Origin: Sporosarcina sp. FSL W7-1349
GTDB taxonomy: Bacteria; Bacillota; Bacilli; Bacillales_A; Planococcaceae
Reading direction: 5' to 3'
DNA: 64,000 nt
NCBI RefSeq assembly: GCF_038003045.1
Contig: NZ_JBBOOK010000001.1
Coordinates: forward strand, 62,001-126,000
The position numbers were made by a program, and so were the translations under genes. Positions 8,873-18,118 of this stretch are shown here, piece after piece. The notes under the pieces were generated by a model. It did no database searches and was not told the origin of the DNA. It was given only the letters and a program-made list of their open reading frames with translations. The first letter of the stretch is position 1. Each line of letters begins with the position of its first letter.

Positions 8873-9446
8873 AACGATTTCCCGCGAAACAGCGGAAACA
8901 TCAATCAATATGCAATTTGCAATCGACGGCACCGGCAAGACGGTCATCAATACGGGTGTCGGCTTTCTCGACCATATGCTCACTTTATTCACAAAGCATG
9001 GCCGGTTTGACTTGGATGTCAAATGCAACGGCGATATTGAAGTGGACCAGCATCACTCGGTCGAGGACATCGGTATCGTGCTCGGCCAGGCCTTTAACGC
9101 GAGCATCGGGACGAAGGAAGGGATCGAGCGCTATGCGCAAGCCGCCGTTCCGATGGATGAAGCCCTTTCTACCGTCACCATCGACATCAGCGGCCGTTCC
9201 TTCCTCGTCTTCAATGTGGAAGGGATGAAAGACAAAGTCGGCAATTTCGATACGGAATTGGTGGAGGAATTCTTCCATGCGTTTACAAGCCATGCCAAGG
9301 TGACCTTACATATCAATTTGGACTATGGGAAAAACACGCACCATATCATCGAATCCATTTTCAAAGGATTCGGACGGGCCTTGCGCATGGCCAGCGCCGT
9401 CAATCCAGACGTCAAGGGGATTCCGTCTACGAAGGGTTTATTATAA
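8862..9446 (+). CDS. hisB: Imidazoleglycerol-phosphate dehydratase
   Basis: A 194-residue monofunctional IGP dehydratase (no phosphatase domain). The paired metal-binding motifs are present: GFLDHMLTLFTKHG with VDQHHSVEDIG, and EEFFHAFTSHAKVTLHI with GKNTHHIIESIFKGFGRAL. The start is ATG 8862, 6 bases after GGAAGGTGG (8847-8855); the open frame extends 12 codons further upstream without a ribosome site. After this gene the tight spacing of the operon breaks: 300 bases of repeat follow where hisH normally lies. Confidence 0.95.
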   Translation: MRSKTISRETAETSINMQFAIDGTGKTVINTGVGFLDHMLTLFTKHGRFDLDVKCNGDIEVDQHHSVEDIGIVLGQAFNASIGTKEGIERYAQAAVPMDEALSTVTIDISGRSFLVFNVEGMKDKVGNFDTELVEEFFHAFTSHAKVTLHINLDYGKNTHHIIESIFKGFGRALRMASAVNPDVKGIPSTKGLL

Positions 9447-9499
9447 TTATAAAGAATGATCCGATGTTCGGCAGATGCTTTGTCATGGGCGATAAAGTT

Positions 9500-9718
9500 A
9501 TTAGTTGATTGGAGCGGAGGGCGGCGACTCCAGCGGGATTAGCGAAGGCCGTTACAGAGAACGGCCTTTGCGCCAAAAAGCGTAGCGTTTTGCGGCACGG
9601 GATGCCTTAATTTCTGCAAAGTGCGCAGAAATACGGCAAATCGAACCCTTCGCAGTTCGATTGGCTCACCTCCCGCCCCGCGGAAAGCGTCCGCCCGCAG
9701 CGGAAATCAACGGTTTAT
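9500..9718 (-). repeat. Hairpin-rich dispersed repeat, copy 2 (between hisB and hisA)
   Basis: The reverse complement matches copy 1 at 5265-5565: GGACGCTTTCCGCGGGGC, GTGAGCCAATCGAAC, AAGGGTTCGATTTGCC, CTGCGCACTTTGCAGAAATT and AAGGCATCC appear in the same order, on the opposite strand. It is shorter, lacking two internal stretches of copy 1. It occupies almost all of the 300-base gap between hisB and hisA, the place of hisH in related operons. The hisA ribosome site lies just beyond its edge. Confidence 0.85.
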
Positions 9719-9746
9719 CAGCGGTTATATTAAGGAGGAGCCAACG

Positions 9747-10460
9747 ATGATTTTATTTCCAGCGATTGATATTCGGGGCGGAAAGTGTGTCCGTCTGATC
9801 CAAGGAGATTATGACCAGGAAGTGGTATATAACGACTCGCCAACGGATATGGCGAAAGAGTGGCAACGGCAAGGGGCCGAATTTATCCACGTCGTCGATC
9901 TGGACGGCGCGAAAACCGGGGACTCGCTGAACCGTGAAGCGATTGAAAAAATTGCGAAAGCCGTTCAAGTGCCCGTGCAAGTCGGGGGCGGCATCCGCTC
10001 AATGGAAATTGTCGATTCGCATATTGCGAACGGGGTGAGTCGGGTCATTATCGGCACAGCGGCCATTCAGGACAAACAGTTCTTGAAAGAGGCAGTGGAG
10101 AAATACGGAGCGAAAATTGCCGTCTCCATCGACGCGCGGAATGGATTCGTCGCAACGGACGGCTGGACGGAGACGAGCGAAGTGAAGGCGGTTGACTTGC
10201 TGGCGGAGCTTGTCGAAGTCGGCGTGGAAACAGTTGTCTATACCGATATCGCCAAGGACGGCATGTTGCAGGGGCCGAATTTCCAGGAACTAAAGGTTAT
10301 GAACGACGCGTCCACCATTGACATCATCGCGTCCGGAGGCGTATCGACGGAAGAAGATATCCATAAGCTACGAGAAATGAATATGTATGGTGCCATTATC
10401 GGAAAGGCTTTATATGAAGGCAAACTATCCTTGGAGAAAGTACTGGAGGAGTCAAAATGA
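9747..10460 (+). CDS. hisA: ProFAR isomerase
   Basis: A 237-residue TIM barrel that isomerises ProFAR to PRFAR. It begins MILFPAIDIRGGKCVRL, with the catalytic Asp in PAIDI, then VVDLDGAKTG, VQVGGGIRSM and, near the end, DIIASGGVSTEEDI, both phosphate-binding loops. ATG 9747 follows AAGGAGGAG with 8 bases spacing. The frame reads upstream through the repeat, but that extension looks like repeat translation (it contains IGSPPAPRK) and is not part of the protein. ATGA overlap with hisF. Confidence 0.95.
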   Translation: MILFPAIDIRGGKCVRLIQGDYDQEVVYNDSPTDMAKEWQRQGAEFIHVVDLDGAKTGDSLNREAIEKIAKAVQVPVQVGGGIRSMEIVDSHIANGVSRVIIGTAAIQDKQFLKEAVEKYGAKIAVSIDARNGFVATDGWTETSEVKAVDLLAELVEVGVETVVYTDIAKDGMLQGPNFQELKVMNDASTIDIIASGGVSTEEDIHKLREMNMYGAIIGKALYEGKLSLEKVLEESK

Positions 10461-11218
10461 CAACGAAGAAGATCATTGCCTGCCTAGATGTCGATAACCG
10501 CAAAGTCGTAAAAGGGAAAAAATTTCTGGACGTGCAAGAAGTGGCCGATCCGCTAACCTTGGCAAAACAATATGTTGCTGATGGGGTGGACGAGCTGGTG
10601 TTTTACGACATTTCCGCTTCGACGAAAAACCGTGGTATGTTCTTGGACTTGATTGAAGAAATTGCGAAAGAAGTACCCGTGCCATTTGTCGTCGGCGGCG
10701 GTATCCGGACGATCGAAGATGTGGAGAAAATCTTAAGCATCGGCGGCAATAAAGTGTCTATAAATAGCGCAGCTCTGAAAGATCCATCCATTATTGAAGA
10801 AGCTGCGAAGAAATTCGGCTCGGAACGTGTCATGTTGTCAATGGACGTCAGCGAAGTTGCGCCAGGCAAATGGAATGTGTTTGCAAAAGCGGGCATGGAA
10901 GACACGGGCATCGATGCGATCGAGTGGGCGAAGAAGGGCGAACAGCTCGGCGCCGGCGAACTCGTCGTAAACTGCATCGATCAGGACGGTGTCAAGGATG
11001 GCTATAACCTGGAATTGAACCGAGCGATGGCGGAAGCGGTCGATATTCCCATCATTGCGAGCGGCGGCGCCGGCAAGCCGGAACATTTCCGTGATGTATT
11101 GACGGAAGGGAAAGCCGACGTTGCCCTGGCCGCTTCAGTATTCCACTTCGGGGACATCAACATCCGCGAATTGAAAAACTACTTGGCTGAACAAAATATA
11201 CCGGTTAGGAATGACTGA
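10457..11218 (+). CDS. hisF: Imidazole glycerol phosphate synthase, cyclase subunit
   Basis: A 253-residue TIM barrel forming IGP and AICAR from PRFAR and ammonia. The two catalytic aspartates are in [15 protein letters not shown] and [13 protein letters not shown]; phosphate loops are [11 protein letters not shown] and [14 protein letters not shown]. HisF normally receives ammonia through a channel from the glutaminase HisH. No hisH lies in this operon, so this HisF must use a HisH encoded elsewhere or free ammonia. The sequence shows no obvious loss in the cyclase itself. Confidence 0.96.
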   Translation: MTTKKIIACLDVDNRKVVKGKKFLDVQEVADPLTLAKQYVADGVDELVFYDISASTKNRGMFLDLIEEIAKEVPVPFVVGGGIRTIEDVEKILSIGGNKVSINSAALKDPSIIEEAAKKFGSERVMLSMDVSEVAPGKWNVFAKAGMEDTGIDAIEWAKKGEQLGAGELVVNCIDQDGVKDGYNLELNRAMAEAVDIPIIASGGAGKPEHFRDVLTEGKADVALAASVFHFGDINIRELKNYLAEQNIPVRND

Positions 11219-11220
11219 CG

Positions 11221-11862
11221 ATGACCTTTGATAGTAATTCTCTGAAATTTGATGAAAACGGATTGATTCCGGCAATTGTGCAGGACGAACAGTCGGGAAA
11301 TGTCCTCATGCTTGCCTATATGAATAAAGAAGCGCTGCAGAAGACATTAGAAACGAAAGAAACTTGGTTCTTTAGCCGATCAAGACAGGAACTGTGGAAT
11401 AAAGGCGCCACTTCGGGCAATAAACAGACGGTGAAACGGCTCTTCTTTGATTGTGATCAAGATACGATTTTGGTCCAAGTTGTTCCGCAAGGGCCTGCCT
11501 GCCATACGGGCGAGACCAGTTGCTTCTATACGACCGTCTTCGAAGACGAGCCGTCCATCCGTGAAGTGGTGTATGAAGTGGCAGACGAAATCCGTCAACG
11601 GAAAGACAACCCGGTGGAAGGGTCTTACACGACGTATCTATTCCGCGAGGGACTTGACAAAGTGTTGAAAAAGGTCGGAGAAGAGTCGACGGAAGTGGTA
11701 ATCGGGGCGAAGAATCATGACAAGGAAGAAGTGACGAATGAGCTGGCTGATTTGGTGTACCACTCCCTCGTCATGATGGAAATTTTGGACGTGACAATTG
11801 AAGATGTGAAGACGATTTTGCGAAAGCGGCGTCCGAAAAAAGAAGTGCTGCGCAATGACTAA
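11221..11862 (+). CDS. hisI: Bifunctional PR-AMP cyclohydrolase / PR-ATP pyrophosphatase
   Basis: A 213-residue fusion. Residues about 1-110 form the cyclohydrolase ([52 protein letters not shown], and the zinc-binding [13 protein letters not shown]). Residues about 120-205 form the MazG-like pyrophosphatase ([29 protein letters not shown]). It catalyses steps two and three of histidine synthesis. It starts 2 bases after hisF stops and overlaps hisC by 8 bases. Confidence 0.95.
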   Translation: MTFDSNSLKFDENGLIPAIVQDEQSGNVLMLAYMNKEALQKTLETKETWFFSRSRQELWNKGATSGNKQTVKRLFFDCDQDTILVQVVPQGPACHTGETSCFYTTVFEDEPSIREVVYEVADEIRQRKDNPVEGSYTTYLFREGLDKVLKKVGEESTEVVIGAKNHDKEEVTNELADLVYHSLVMMEILDVTIEDVKTILRKRRPKKEVLRND

Positions 11863-12910
11863 GTTTTGGAGCAGCATGGTAAAACGGACGGATCCGTATG
11901 TCCCTGGCGAGCAGATTAACCAGAAAGATATCATTAAGCTGAACACGAATGAAAATCCATATCCGCCAAGTCCGAACGTGCTAGCCGCAATCCAGGCGGA
12001 AATGCAGGAGACATTGCAGTTGTATCCTTCCCCGACAGCGGACGGACTGCGGGAAGCGATTGCCAACCAAAATGGCATTTCAAAAGAGGAAGTGTTTGTC
12101 GGAAACGGGTCTGATGAAGTATTGGCCTTCTCGTTCATGGCGTTTTTCGAGCCCGGGAAAGTCATCCGGTTCCCGGACATCTCGTACAGTTTTTATCCGG
12201 TCTATGCAAAGATTTTCGATATTACGTTTGAAGAAGTACCGGTAAACGAAGATTTCACTTTGCCGATCGAGCAGTTTTACGGGGCGGAGGGCGGTGTCAT
12301 TTTGCCGAATCCGAATGCGCCTACGAGCTTGTATGCGGCACTGGAAGATATTGAACAAATCGTTCAGAACAATCCTGATCGGGTCGTCATCATCGACGAA
12401 GCATATATCGATTTCGCGACGGAATCCGCGGTCGGATTGATTCGGAAATATGATAATCTGCTCGTCGTCCAGACGACATCCAAATCCCGTTCACTGGCGG
12501 GATTGCGTGTCGGATTTGCAATGGGGAATCCATCTCTGATTGAAGCGCTGATCCGGATCAAGGATTCATTCAATTCGTATACGATCGACCGGTTGGCGAT
12601 GGTGGGAGCGACGGCGGCTTTTGAAGACGTGACGTACTTCGAAGAAACGGTCGGGAAAATCGTGGCGACTCGGGAAAAGACAGCACGCGCACTCGGACAG
12701 CTCGGCTTTACCGTCCTGCCATCCCAGGCAAACTTCGTGTTCGCTCGCCATGAGACCGTAGCAGCAGAAACACTCTACAACCAGTTGAAAGAAGCCGGCA
12801 TCCTCGTCCGGTATTTCAATAAACCGCAGATCGACAACTATTTGCGCATCACAATCGGAACAGATGCACAAATGGAAAAGTTGATGGAAGCGATAAGACA
12901 GTTGATTTGA
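11855..12910 (+). CDS. hisC: Histidinol-phosphate aminotransferase
   Basis: A 351-residue PLP-dependent class I/II aminotransferase making histidinol phosphate. Motifs: [27 protein letters not shown], the PLP-contacting [22 protein letters not shown] (Asp), [18 protein letters not shown] (Schiff-base Lys in TSKS) and the C-terminal YLRITIG. It is the last operon gene and is followed directly by a strong terminator. With hisJ nearby, every step except the HisH glutaminase is covered. Confidence 0.95.
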   Translation: MTKFWSSMVKRTDPYVPGEQINQKDIIKLNTNENPYPPSPNVLAAIQAEMQETLQLYPSPTADGLREAIANQNGISKEEVFVGNGSDEVLAFSFMAFFEPGKVIRFPDISYSFYPVYAKIFDITFEEVPVNEDFTLPIEQFYGAEGGVILPNPNAPTSLYAALEDIEQIVQNNPDRVVIIDEAYIDFATESAVGLIRKYDNLLVVQTTSKSRSLAGLRVGFAMGNPSLIEALIRIKDSFNSYTIDRLAMVGATAAFEDVTYFEETVGKIVATREKTARALGQLGFTVLPSQANFVFARHETVAAETLYNQLKEAGILVRYFNKPQIDNYLRITIGTDAQMEKLMEAIRQLI

Positions 12911-12933
12911 ATTAAACTGAATCAAACAAAAGT

Positions 12934-12966
12934 AGCCAGACAGTGATTTTAGCTGTCTGGCTTATT
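12934..12966 (+). terminator. his operon terminator
   Basis: A perfect 10-bp stem (AGCCAGACAG with CTGTCTGGCT), a 9-base loop and a T-rich tail, 23 bases after hisC. Confidence 0.85.
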
Positions 12967-13044
12967 CCTCATTCCCCTTCAACATTTCTGGTTCGTTTGA
13001 CCTGCTGTATAAATGGGTATAATAGTCATGAAGGGGGAATTTGC

Positions 13045-13188
13045 ATGTTAGATCAAGCTGAGGTGAAGATATTGAAAGCAGAAATACAAAAGTTGGAAAG
13101 AGATAGCGAAAAATGTCCCGAGGCTTTAAAGCCTTTGATTATAGAAGATATCGATTTATTACGAAAGGCGATAAGTTTGATTAAATGA
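13045..13188 (+). CDS. Small hypothetical protein, 47 residues
   Basis: Unrecognised. ATG 13045 is preceded by AAGGGGG, and a TATAAT lies at 13018-13023 with a possible -35 near 12997. The product is charged and helical (EVKILKAEIQKLERDSEK, LIIEDIDLLRKAISLI) with no membrane segment, which suggests a short coiled-coil protein. It stands alone between the his terminator and the diguanylate cyclase gene. A start site, ribosome site and amphipathic pattern make it more likely real than chance. Confidence 0.6.
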   Translation: MLDQAEVKILKAEIQKLERDSEKCPEALKPLIIEDIDLLRKAISLIK

Positions 13189-13437
13189 AACACTATCCTA
13201 TACAACGTTTTACGATAATTGTATAATGACCAATAAGTTTTTCTATGCAATCATTTTCCGAGTTGGAAGTTTATGTTACATTTGATAGATGATAACCGAG
13301 GCATTTCGGTATTATTTCGTACTGTTTGGATCTTACCTGCCCCCTTATCCTCTGAGAGCCTCCGTTTTCCACTTCAAACACCTACAATCCAATTAACCTA
13401 GTAAGCAACGATGTTTCCTATAGAAGGAGGAAATCCC

Positions 13438-15081
13438 ATGGAAAGTGTATGCAAAGGGATATCGGGTGGGATGTATAGTTCATTGATCGTCCATAATCCA
13501 GATCCTATATTCCTTTTGGATCATATCGGTAACATAGTAGATGTCAACTTGGCGGTCGTGGATGTATTCGGGTATTCAACTGCTGAATTAAAAGAATTTT
13601 CCTATCAGGATATCGTGACTCCAAAATTTGTTTCCGAGCTGCAGCATTCGCTTTGTAAAACACTGCAGGGAGAATCTTGTTCCTATCATGTGAGTGCTTA
13701 TCGCAAGAATGGCGAGATTCTTCATTTGGATGTGAAAAATATACCAATATTCGACGACTATCAAAAACTGATTAACGTCATGATCGTTACAAAAGATATA
13801 ACGGATCTTGTACAAACTAAGGCAGCCTTACAAGAAACTTCTGAGAGATTGCACTCCATCTATGATTCTTCCGCAGACGCCATGGATATTATAGACTTGA
13901 ATGGCAACGTCCAGAAAGTCAATAAAGCATTCGAGGAAATGTATGGGTGGAAGGCTGAAGAAATCATAGGCAAACCGATGCCGACCATACTGAATGATCG
14001 TTTGGAAATGGTGCAAACAGAGCGCAAGAAAGTTATGAATCATCAATATATTAAAGGGTTGGAAGTGGAATGCCTCCGCAAAGACGGTTCCCGCATTCCA
14101 GTTAGTATAACAATTTCTCCTCTGCGCGATGAACAAGGAAATGTCATTGCTTTTGCTGGGATTTCCCGGGATATGTCCGAGCGGAAAAAATGGGAGGAGG
14201 AGTTGATACGAAGCGAAGAAAAGTATCGTTTGATTGCTGAAAATATGACCGATCTGGTGACAGTCGTGGATGAAAACGGGGTCATTACGTATGCCTCACC
14301 CTCCACGGCTCCTGTTTTAGGTTTTTCGCCGGAAGAGTATGTAGGAATACAGGCTTTCAGCAAGGCGCATCCAGAAGATTATCCAAGTGTGGATCAGAAG
14401 GTGATGGCTTTATTCCAAACGAAAGATTCTTGTGAGATGGAGTTCCGGTATCAGCATAATACAAAAGATTGGATTTGGCTTGAAGCGAAGGGTACCTATT
14501 TCATAGATGAAAAACAGGGGCAAGGCTTTGCCTTATTTGTCTCACGCGTAATAGAGGAAAAAAAGAGGCTACGGGAAAAGTTGAAGATGATGGCTTTTCA
14601 TGACGAGTTGACGGGATTGCCGAATCGGAGATTATTTCGAGCGCAAGTGCTCCAATCTCTAGCAGAGGCCAAAAGCAATCGCGAAACATGCGCATTGCTC
14701 TATATGGATATCGATCGGTTTAAATGGGTGAACGACCACTTGGGCCATTCGGTCGGCGATGAGCTATTGAAACAGTTTGCGGGAAGAGTGCGCAGCGTGC
14801 TCCGTGAGAGTGATATTTTTGCTCGTCAGGGCGGCGATGAGTTTTTAGTATTTTTGCCAAACGTTGATGAAGAGGAAGTAAAAGCAACTGCTAGCCGAAT
14901 AGTTGAGAGTTTAAGGGACGAGTGGGTAATCGGGGAACATTCGTTTACAACAACCTCGAGCATCGGCATTTCCTTTTTTCCGAGAGATGGATCGAACTTG
15001 GATGAGTTATTGACACAGGCGGATCGGGCATTGTATCGGGCGAAAGAAAATGGGCGCAATCATTGTATGTTTTATTCGTGA
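13438..15081 (+). CDS. Diguanylate cyclase with three PAS domains
   Basis: A 547-residue cytosolic signalling protein. PAS domains lie at about 12-125 (HNPDPIFLLDHIGNIVDVN), 135-255 (SSADAMDIIDLNGNVQKVN, with DGSRIPVSITISPL) and 262-380 (ENMTDLVTVVDENGVITY). A GGDEF domain follows at about 385-545 (HDELTGLPNRRLF, LYMDIDRFKWVNDHLGHSVG, then intact GGDEF). RESD five residues before GGDEF fits the RxxD product-inhibition site. It should make cyclic di-GMP in response to a ligand or redox signal sensed by the PAS domains. ATG 13438 follows AAGGAGGAAA; an ATG nine codons earlier lacks a ribosome site. No EAL domain and no membrane segment. Confidence 0.9.
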   Translation: MESVCKGISGGMYSSLIVHNPDPIFLLDHIGNIVDVNLAVVDVFGYSTAELKEFSYQDIVTPKFVSELQHSLCKTLQGESCSYHVSAYRKNGEILHLDVKNIPIFDDYQKLINVMIVTKDITDLVQTKAALQETSERLHSIYDSSADAMDIIDLNGNVQKVNKAFEEMYGWKAEEIIGKPMPTILNDRLEMVQTERKKVMNHQYIKGLEVECLRKDGSRIPVSITISPLRDEQGNVIAFAGISRDMSERKKWEEELIRSEEKYRLIAENMTDLVTVVDENGVITYASPSTAPVLGFSPEEYVGIQAFSKAHPEDYPSVDQKVMALFQTKDSCEMEFRYQHNTKDWIWLEAKGTYFIDEKQGQGFALFVSRVIEEKKRLREKLKMMAFHDELTGLPNRRLFRAQVLQSLAEAKSNRETCALLYMDIDRFKWVNDHLGHSVGDELLKQFAGRVRSVLRESDIFARQGGDEFLVFLPNVDEEEVKATASRIVESLRDEWVIGEHSFTTTSSIGISFFPRDGSNLDELLTQADRALYRAKENGRNHCMFYS

Positions 15082-15228
15082 AACGTCATTTTGATTGGCT
15101 CGTATATTAAAAAAGAGAGCTAACTGCTTGGGAAGCGACTCTGCTATACTGAAAAAAACGGGACTGTCCGTTTCGGGGCAGCACATCGTTTCTCTGAATT
15201 TGTGCATACTCATATGGAGGCGGGGAAT

Positions 15229-15408
15229 TTGAAAGTATCAAAAGGGTTAGATGTGTTATTGATGGCATTTGTTGTATATTTGGCAGTTGTACGCTTCCGG
15301 GAAGGGATGATGGGAAGCGGTACTTTATTCACCGTGTTGGCGATCGTTTACTTGGCCACATTCATTGTGAGAATAAAAAATGAGAGAAGACAGACTGGCG
15401 ACAAGTGA
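15229..15408 (+). CDS. Small membrane protein, 59 residues
   Basis: Unrecognised. Two predicted membrane segments (LDVLLMAFVVYLAVV and TLFTVLAIVYLATFIV) separated by a short glycine-rich turn, with a basic C-terminus (RIKNERRQTGDK). The TTG start at 15229 follows GGAGGCGGGG; longer in-frame starts at 15202 and 15214 have no ribosome site. It lies between the cyclase gene and rlmN in the same direction. Function unknown. Confidence 0.65.
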   Translation: MKVSKGLDVLLMAFVVYLAVVRFREGMMGSGTLFTVLAIVYLATFIVRIKNERRQTGDK

Positions 15409-15504
15409 GTGTCTGCTGCGTAGCCAGCTTGCAATGGTTGTTCCCTTTTCATGTTTGTTGTAGTATAATATTTGAATGGCAATTTTTGAAATGAGGAATA
15501 CTAA

Positions 15505-16569
15505 ATGAAAAAATCGATATATGGATTGACGCTTGATCAATTGACCGAGTGGCTTGTAGAGCATGGACAGAAAAAATTCCGGGCCGCTCAAGTGTGGGAT
15601 TGGCTTTATAAAAAGCGCATTACGGATTTTGCGGATATGAAAAACATCAATAAAGACTGCATCCAATTGTTGGACGAGCATTTTGTCATTGAGACGCTGG
15701 AATTGGCTGTCAAACAGGAGTCGGCTGACGGAACGATCAAGTTTCTATTTAAAATGCAGGATGGCAACTTGATTGAAACAGTTCTGATGACATTCCCGTA
15801 TGGCCATTCCGTTTGTGTTACGACACAAGTCGGCTGCAACATTGGCTGCAGTTTCTGCGCGAGCGGTTTATTGAAGAAGAATCGCGATCTGGATGCCGGG
15901 GAAATCGTTGGACAGATCATGAAAGTTCAGCAGCATCTTGACACCAAAGATAACGACGAACGCGTCAGCCATATCGTCGTCATGGGAATCGGTGAACCGT
16001 TTGATAACTATACGAACCTGATGAATTTCCTTCGGGTCGTTAACGATCAAAAAGGACTTTCCATCGGGGCTCGTCATATCACCGTTTCAACGAGCGGTCT
16101 GACGCCGAAAATTCGGGAGTTCGCGAATGAAAACATCCAGATCAATCTGGCCGTTTCGCTGCACGCGCCGAATAATGACTTGCGCACTCGCATCATGAAG
16201 ATCAACAAAGCCTACCCGATCGAGAAGCTCATGGAAGCAATCGATTATTATTTAGAAACAACGAATCGGCGGATCACATTCGAATACATCCTGCTGCAAG
16301 ACGTCAATGATCATGTCGCGGAAGCCCAGCAATTGGCCAAGCTGTTGGAGAACAAGCGTCATCTGTCGTATGTCAACCTGATTCCCTATAACCCGGTCGA
16401 CGAACACGGGCAATACAAGCGCAGTAAACCGGAAGCAATTAAAGCGTTTTACGAAACGTTGAAGAAGAAAGGGATTAACTGCGGCGTCCGGCTGGAGCAA
16501 GGCACCGACATCGACGCGGCATGCGGCCAGTTGAGAAGTAAGCAAATTAAGAAAGAAAAAGTGAAATAA
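15505..16569 (+). CDS. rlmN: 23S rRNA (adenine2503-C2)-methyltransferase
   Basis: A 354-residue radical-SAM enzyme that methylates A2503 of 23S rRNA and A37 of some tRNAs. The iron-sulphur motif is C111-x3-C115-x2-C118 (GCNIGCSFC). Other marks are [25 protein letters not shown] and [15 protein letters not shown], plus a C-terminal [20 protein letters not shown] carrying the cysteine used in methyl transfer. Length matches RlmN/Cfr. It lacks features that would favour Cfr. A TATAAT lies about 40 bases upstream. Confidence 0.96.
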   Translation: MKKSIYGLTLDQLTEWLVEHGQKKFRAAQVWDWLYKKRITDFADMKNINKDCIQLLDEHFVIETLELAVKQESADGTIKFLFKMQDGNLIETVLMTFPYGHSVCVTTQVGCNIGCSFCASGLLKKNRDLDAGEIVGQIMKVQQHLDTKDNDERVSHIVVMGIGEPFDNYTNLMNFLRVVNDQKGLSIGARHITVSTSGLTPKIREFANENIQINLAVSLHAPNNDLRTRIMKINKAYPIEKLMEAIDYYLETTNRRITFEYILLQDVNDHVAEAQQLAKLLENKRHLSYVNLIPYNPVDEHGQYKRSKPEAIKAFYETLKKKGINCGVRLEQGTDIDAACGQLRSKQIKKEKVK

Positions 16570-16597
16570 TATCGTTTCTGGGCGTTTTAACAAATTG

Positions 16598-16647
16598 AAC
16601 CCGTGGATGAGCTCTGAATTGTATCGGAGTTTGTCCACGGGTTTTTC
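16598..16647 (+). terminator. rlmN terminator
   Basis: AACCCGTGGA pairs with TCCACGGGTT around a partly paired interior, followed by five T. It lies 29 bases after rlmN and separates it from the repeat array. Confidence 0.85.
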
Positions 16648-16667
16648 GTGTGGTGTCGGTTCCGGGA

Positions 16668-17180
16668 ATTGTCATGGGAAAATGCGAACTGTCATGGCAA
16701 TTTCCAAAACTGTAAGGGCAATCAAGGAAACTGTCATGTCCCGCCGAAACTGTCATGGCAAAATCTCGAACTGTCATGGCAATTCCCGGAACTGTAAGGG
16801 CAATCGAAGGAATTGTCATGCCTCGCTGAAACTGTTATGGCAAAACCCCGGACTGTCATGGCAATTCTCCAAACTGTAAGGGCAACCGAGGAAACTGTCA
16901 TGGCTCGTAGAAACTGTCATGGCAAAACCTCGAACTGTCATGGCGATTCCCGAAACTGTGAGGGCAATCGAGGAAACTGTCATGGCTCGTAGAAACTGTC
17001 ATGGCAAACGTCCGAACTGTCATGGCGATTCCCAGAACTGTGAGGGCAATCGAGGAAACTGTCATGGCAAACGTCCGAACTATCATGGCAAATCCCCAAA
17101 CTGTCATGGCCATTTCATGAACTGTAAGGGCAATGGCGCAAACTGTCCTGTCTCGCTCCAACCGTCATGTGAAAAGTCTA
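16668..17180. repeat. 21-nt repeat array with 82-bp four-unit order (array I)
   Basis: About 25 contiguous imperfect units, each opening with ACTGTCATGGC or a close variant. They fall into four classes in fixed order: A (ACTGTCATGGCAAAA..., 21), B (ACTGTCATGGCAATTCCC..., 21), C (ACTGTAAGGGCAATCGAGG..., 21) and D (ACTGTCATGGCTCGTAG..., 19). Class A units begin at 16668, 16749, 16831, 16913 and 16995, a superperiod of 81-82. One D unit is missing near 17058 and one A is duplicated. D recurs at 17142-17160. Open frames on both strands here do not keep phase with an 82-base period and are not genes. Confidence 0.95.
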
Positions 17181-17351
17181 AATTATAAAGACATTCGAGC
17201 AAACTCGCATCCACTTTTCTCCCGCATCGACCATATAGAAAACTTCCCCAACCGACTTAATTTCCAAACAAAAAACTGTAGCCAAACCCGTCAAGATTTC
17301 TCGAGTCTGTCTACAGTCTAAGCAAACTGACTGTAAATGGTCGGCCGCTTT
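17181..17351. other. Spacer between array I and a minus-strand gene
   Basis: 170 bases without a gene. ACAGTC/GACTGT (about 17316-17336) forms a short hairpin before the minus-strand gene end, possibly a weak terminator; ACTGTAG/CTACAGT arms enclose a longer stretch. No array units are clear. Confidence 0.4.
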
Positions 17352-17720
17352 TTATTTCGCCTGTCGCATAAATATGATTCCGAATTGGATTAGCAATGCC
17401 AGTCCGAATCCAAATGAACTGATGATGAATAAATCCAGAATTCCTATCGATTCACTGAAATCTCCCGAGCCCATGAGGAAGCTGCGGAAAAATTGAAGAA
17501 ACCCGAGAACAAGGGCTCCCATGAAAATCCGGAATGCAATCGTTAGCTTATAAAAGAGCATGACACTCGCCAGCACCCCGACCGTCAAGCTGAAAATGCT
17601 GAAAGTAGCATAGTTCTTCCAGATCAGGTCGTGGCCTCCGATCGTCCGCACCCCTAAAATTAGAAGAACAAAAGAAGTCAATGCCGTGAAAAAACCGATT
17701 TTCCATAATCTGCTGTCCAT
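17352..17720 (-). CDS. Four-helix membrane protein, unknown
   Basis: A 122-residue protein with about four hydrophobic segments (WKIGFFTALTSFVLLILG, FSIFSLTVGVLASVMLFY, IFMGALVLGFLQFF, LDLFIISSFGFGLALLIQFG). I do not recognise a family. ATG 17720 (MDSRLWKIG) follows AGCGGGGG. A longer frame from TTG 17807 would read through an unlikely hydrophilic lead and overlap the next gene's stop, so the short start is preferred. Confidence 0.6.
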   Translation of the reverse strand: MDSRLWKIGFFTALTSFVLLILGVRTIGGHDLIWKNYATFSIFSLTVGVLASVMLFYKLTIAFRIFMGALVLGFLQFFRSFLMGSGDFSESIGILDLFIISSFGFGLALLIQFGIIFMRQAK

Positions 17721-17803
17721 CCATAACCCCCGCTTTCCCTTCCTATCATACTGAAAAAAGGGGAGATTTGCGAGCCGTTGGAAAATAGGGGGGTATCTCT
17801 GGA

Positions 17804-18037
17804 TCAATTGGCTTGGGCTGAATAATCGATGATGACCTTATTACATGTTTCGCATAAATACGCATTGACATGGTTGATTGAGAAGCGGTTCTGGCCGGAG
17901 AGAAGGACGGCCCCTTTATGGAAGTTCGGCTCAACACTCCATTTTGACACTTTTGGCACCCAAGCGAGCCGGTTTCCGCAGTGAATATAGCCTCTTTTCA
18001 TGCCATTTCCGCAAACCGCACAATTTTCCTCATTCAA
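17804..18037 (-). CDS. Small zinc-ribbon-like protein (PF20097-like)
   Basis: A 77-residue protein with two Cys pairs, CAVCGNGMKRGYIHCG near the start and CETCNK near the end, enough for one zinc ribbon. The pattern C-x2-CG-x2-M-x2-G followed by a Trp resembles small DUF6487/PF20097 proteins, whose role is unknown. The family name is from memory. An AAGGGAGG-like ribosome site precedes the ATG at 18037. It is separated from the upstream gene by a terminator. Confidence 0.65.
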   Translation of the reverse strand: MNEENCAVCGNGMKRGYIHCGNRLAWVPKVSKWSVEPNFHKGAVLLSGQNRFSINHVNAYLCETCNKVIIDYSAQAN

Positions 18038-18083
18038 AGCGTTCCCTCCTTATGTAATGTTCTGCCGCCTGTGGGTCACATGC

Positions 18084-18110
18084 AAAAAAGGGCTCCCTCT
18101 GCGGAAGCCC
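18084..18110 (-). terminator. Terminator after the YflT-like gene
   Basis: Read on the minus strand: GGGCTTCC, loop GCAGA, GGGAGCCC, then six T. It lies 9 bases past the stop of the stress-protein gene. Confidence 0.8.
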
Positions 18111-18118
18111 CATATTCA

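Noticed and set aside
9447-9746. Frameshifted or partial hisH
   Set aside because: The stretch is too short and matches the dispersed repeat; no triad-type glutaminase motif in any frame.
9621-9746. N-terminal extension of HisA
   Set aside because: It translates the repeat; the strong ribosome site and the standard MILFPAIDIRGG start lie at 9747.
16668-17180. CRISPR array
   Set aside because: Units touch each other without unique spacers, have lengths of 19-21 and differ by class; no cas genes lie nearby.
16595-17188. Long open frames on both strands across array I
   Set aside because: They come from repeat units lacking stop codons. The 82-base superperiod shifts the frame each round, ribosome sites are absent, and the translations are low-complexity.
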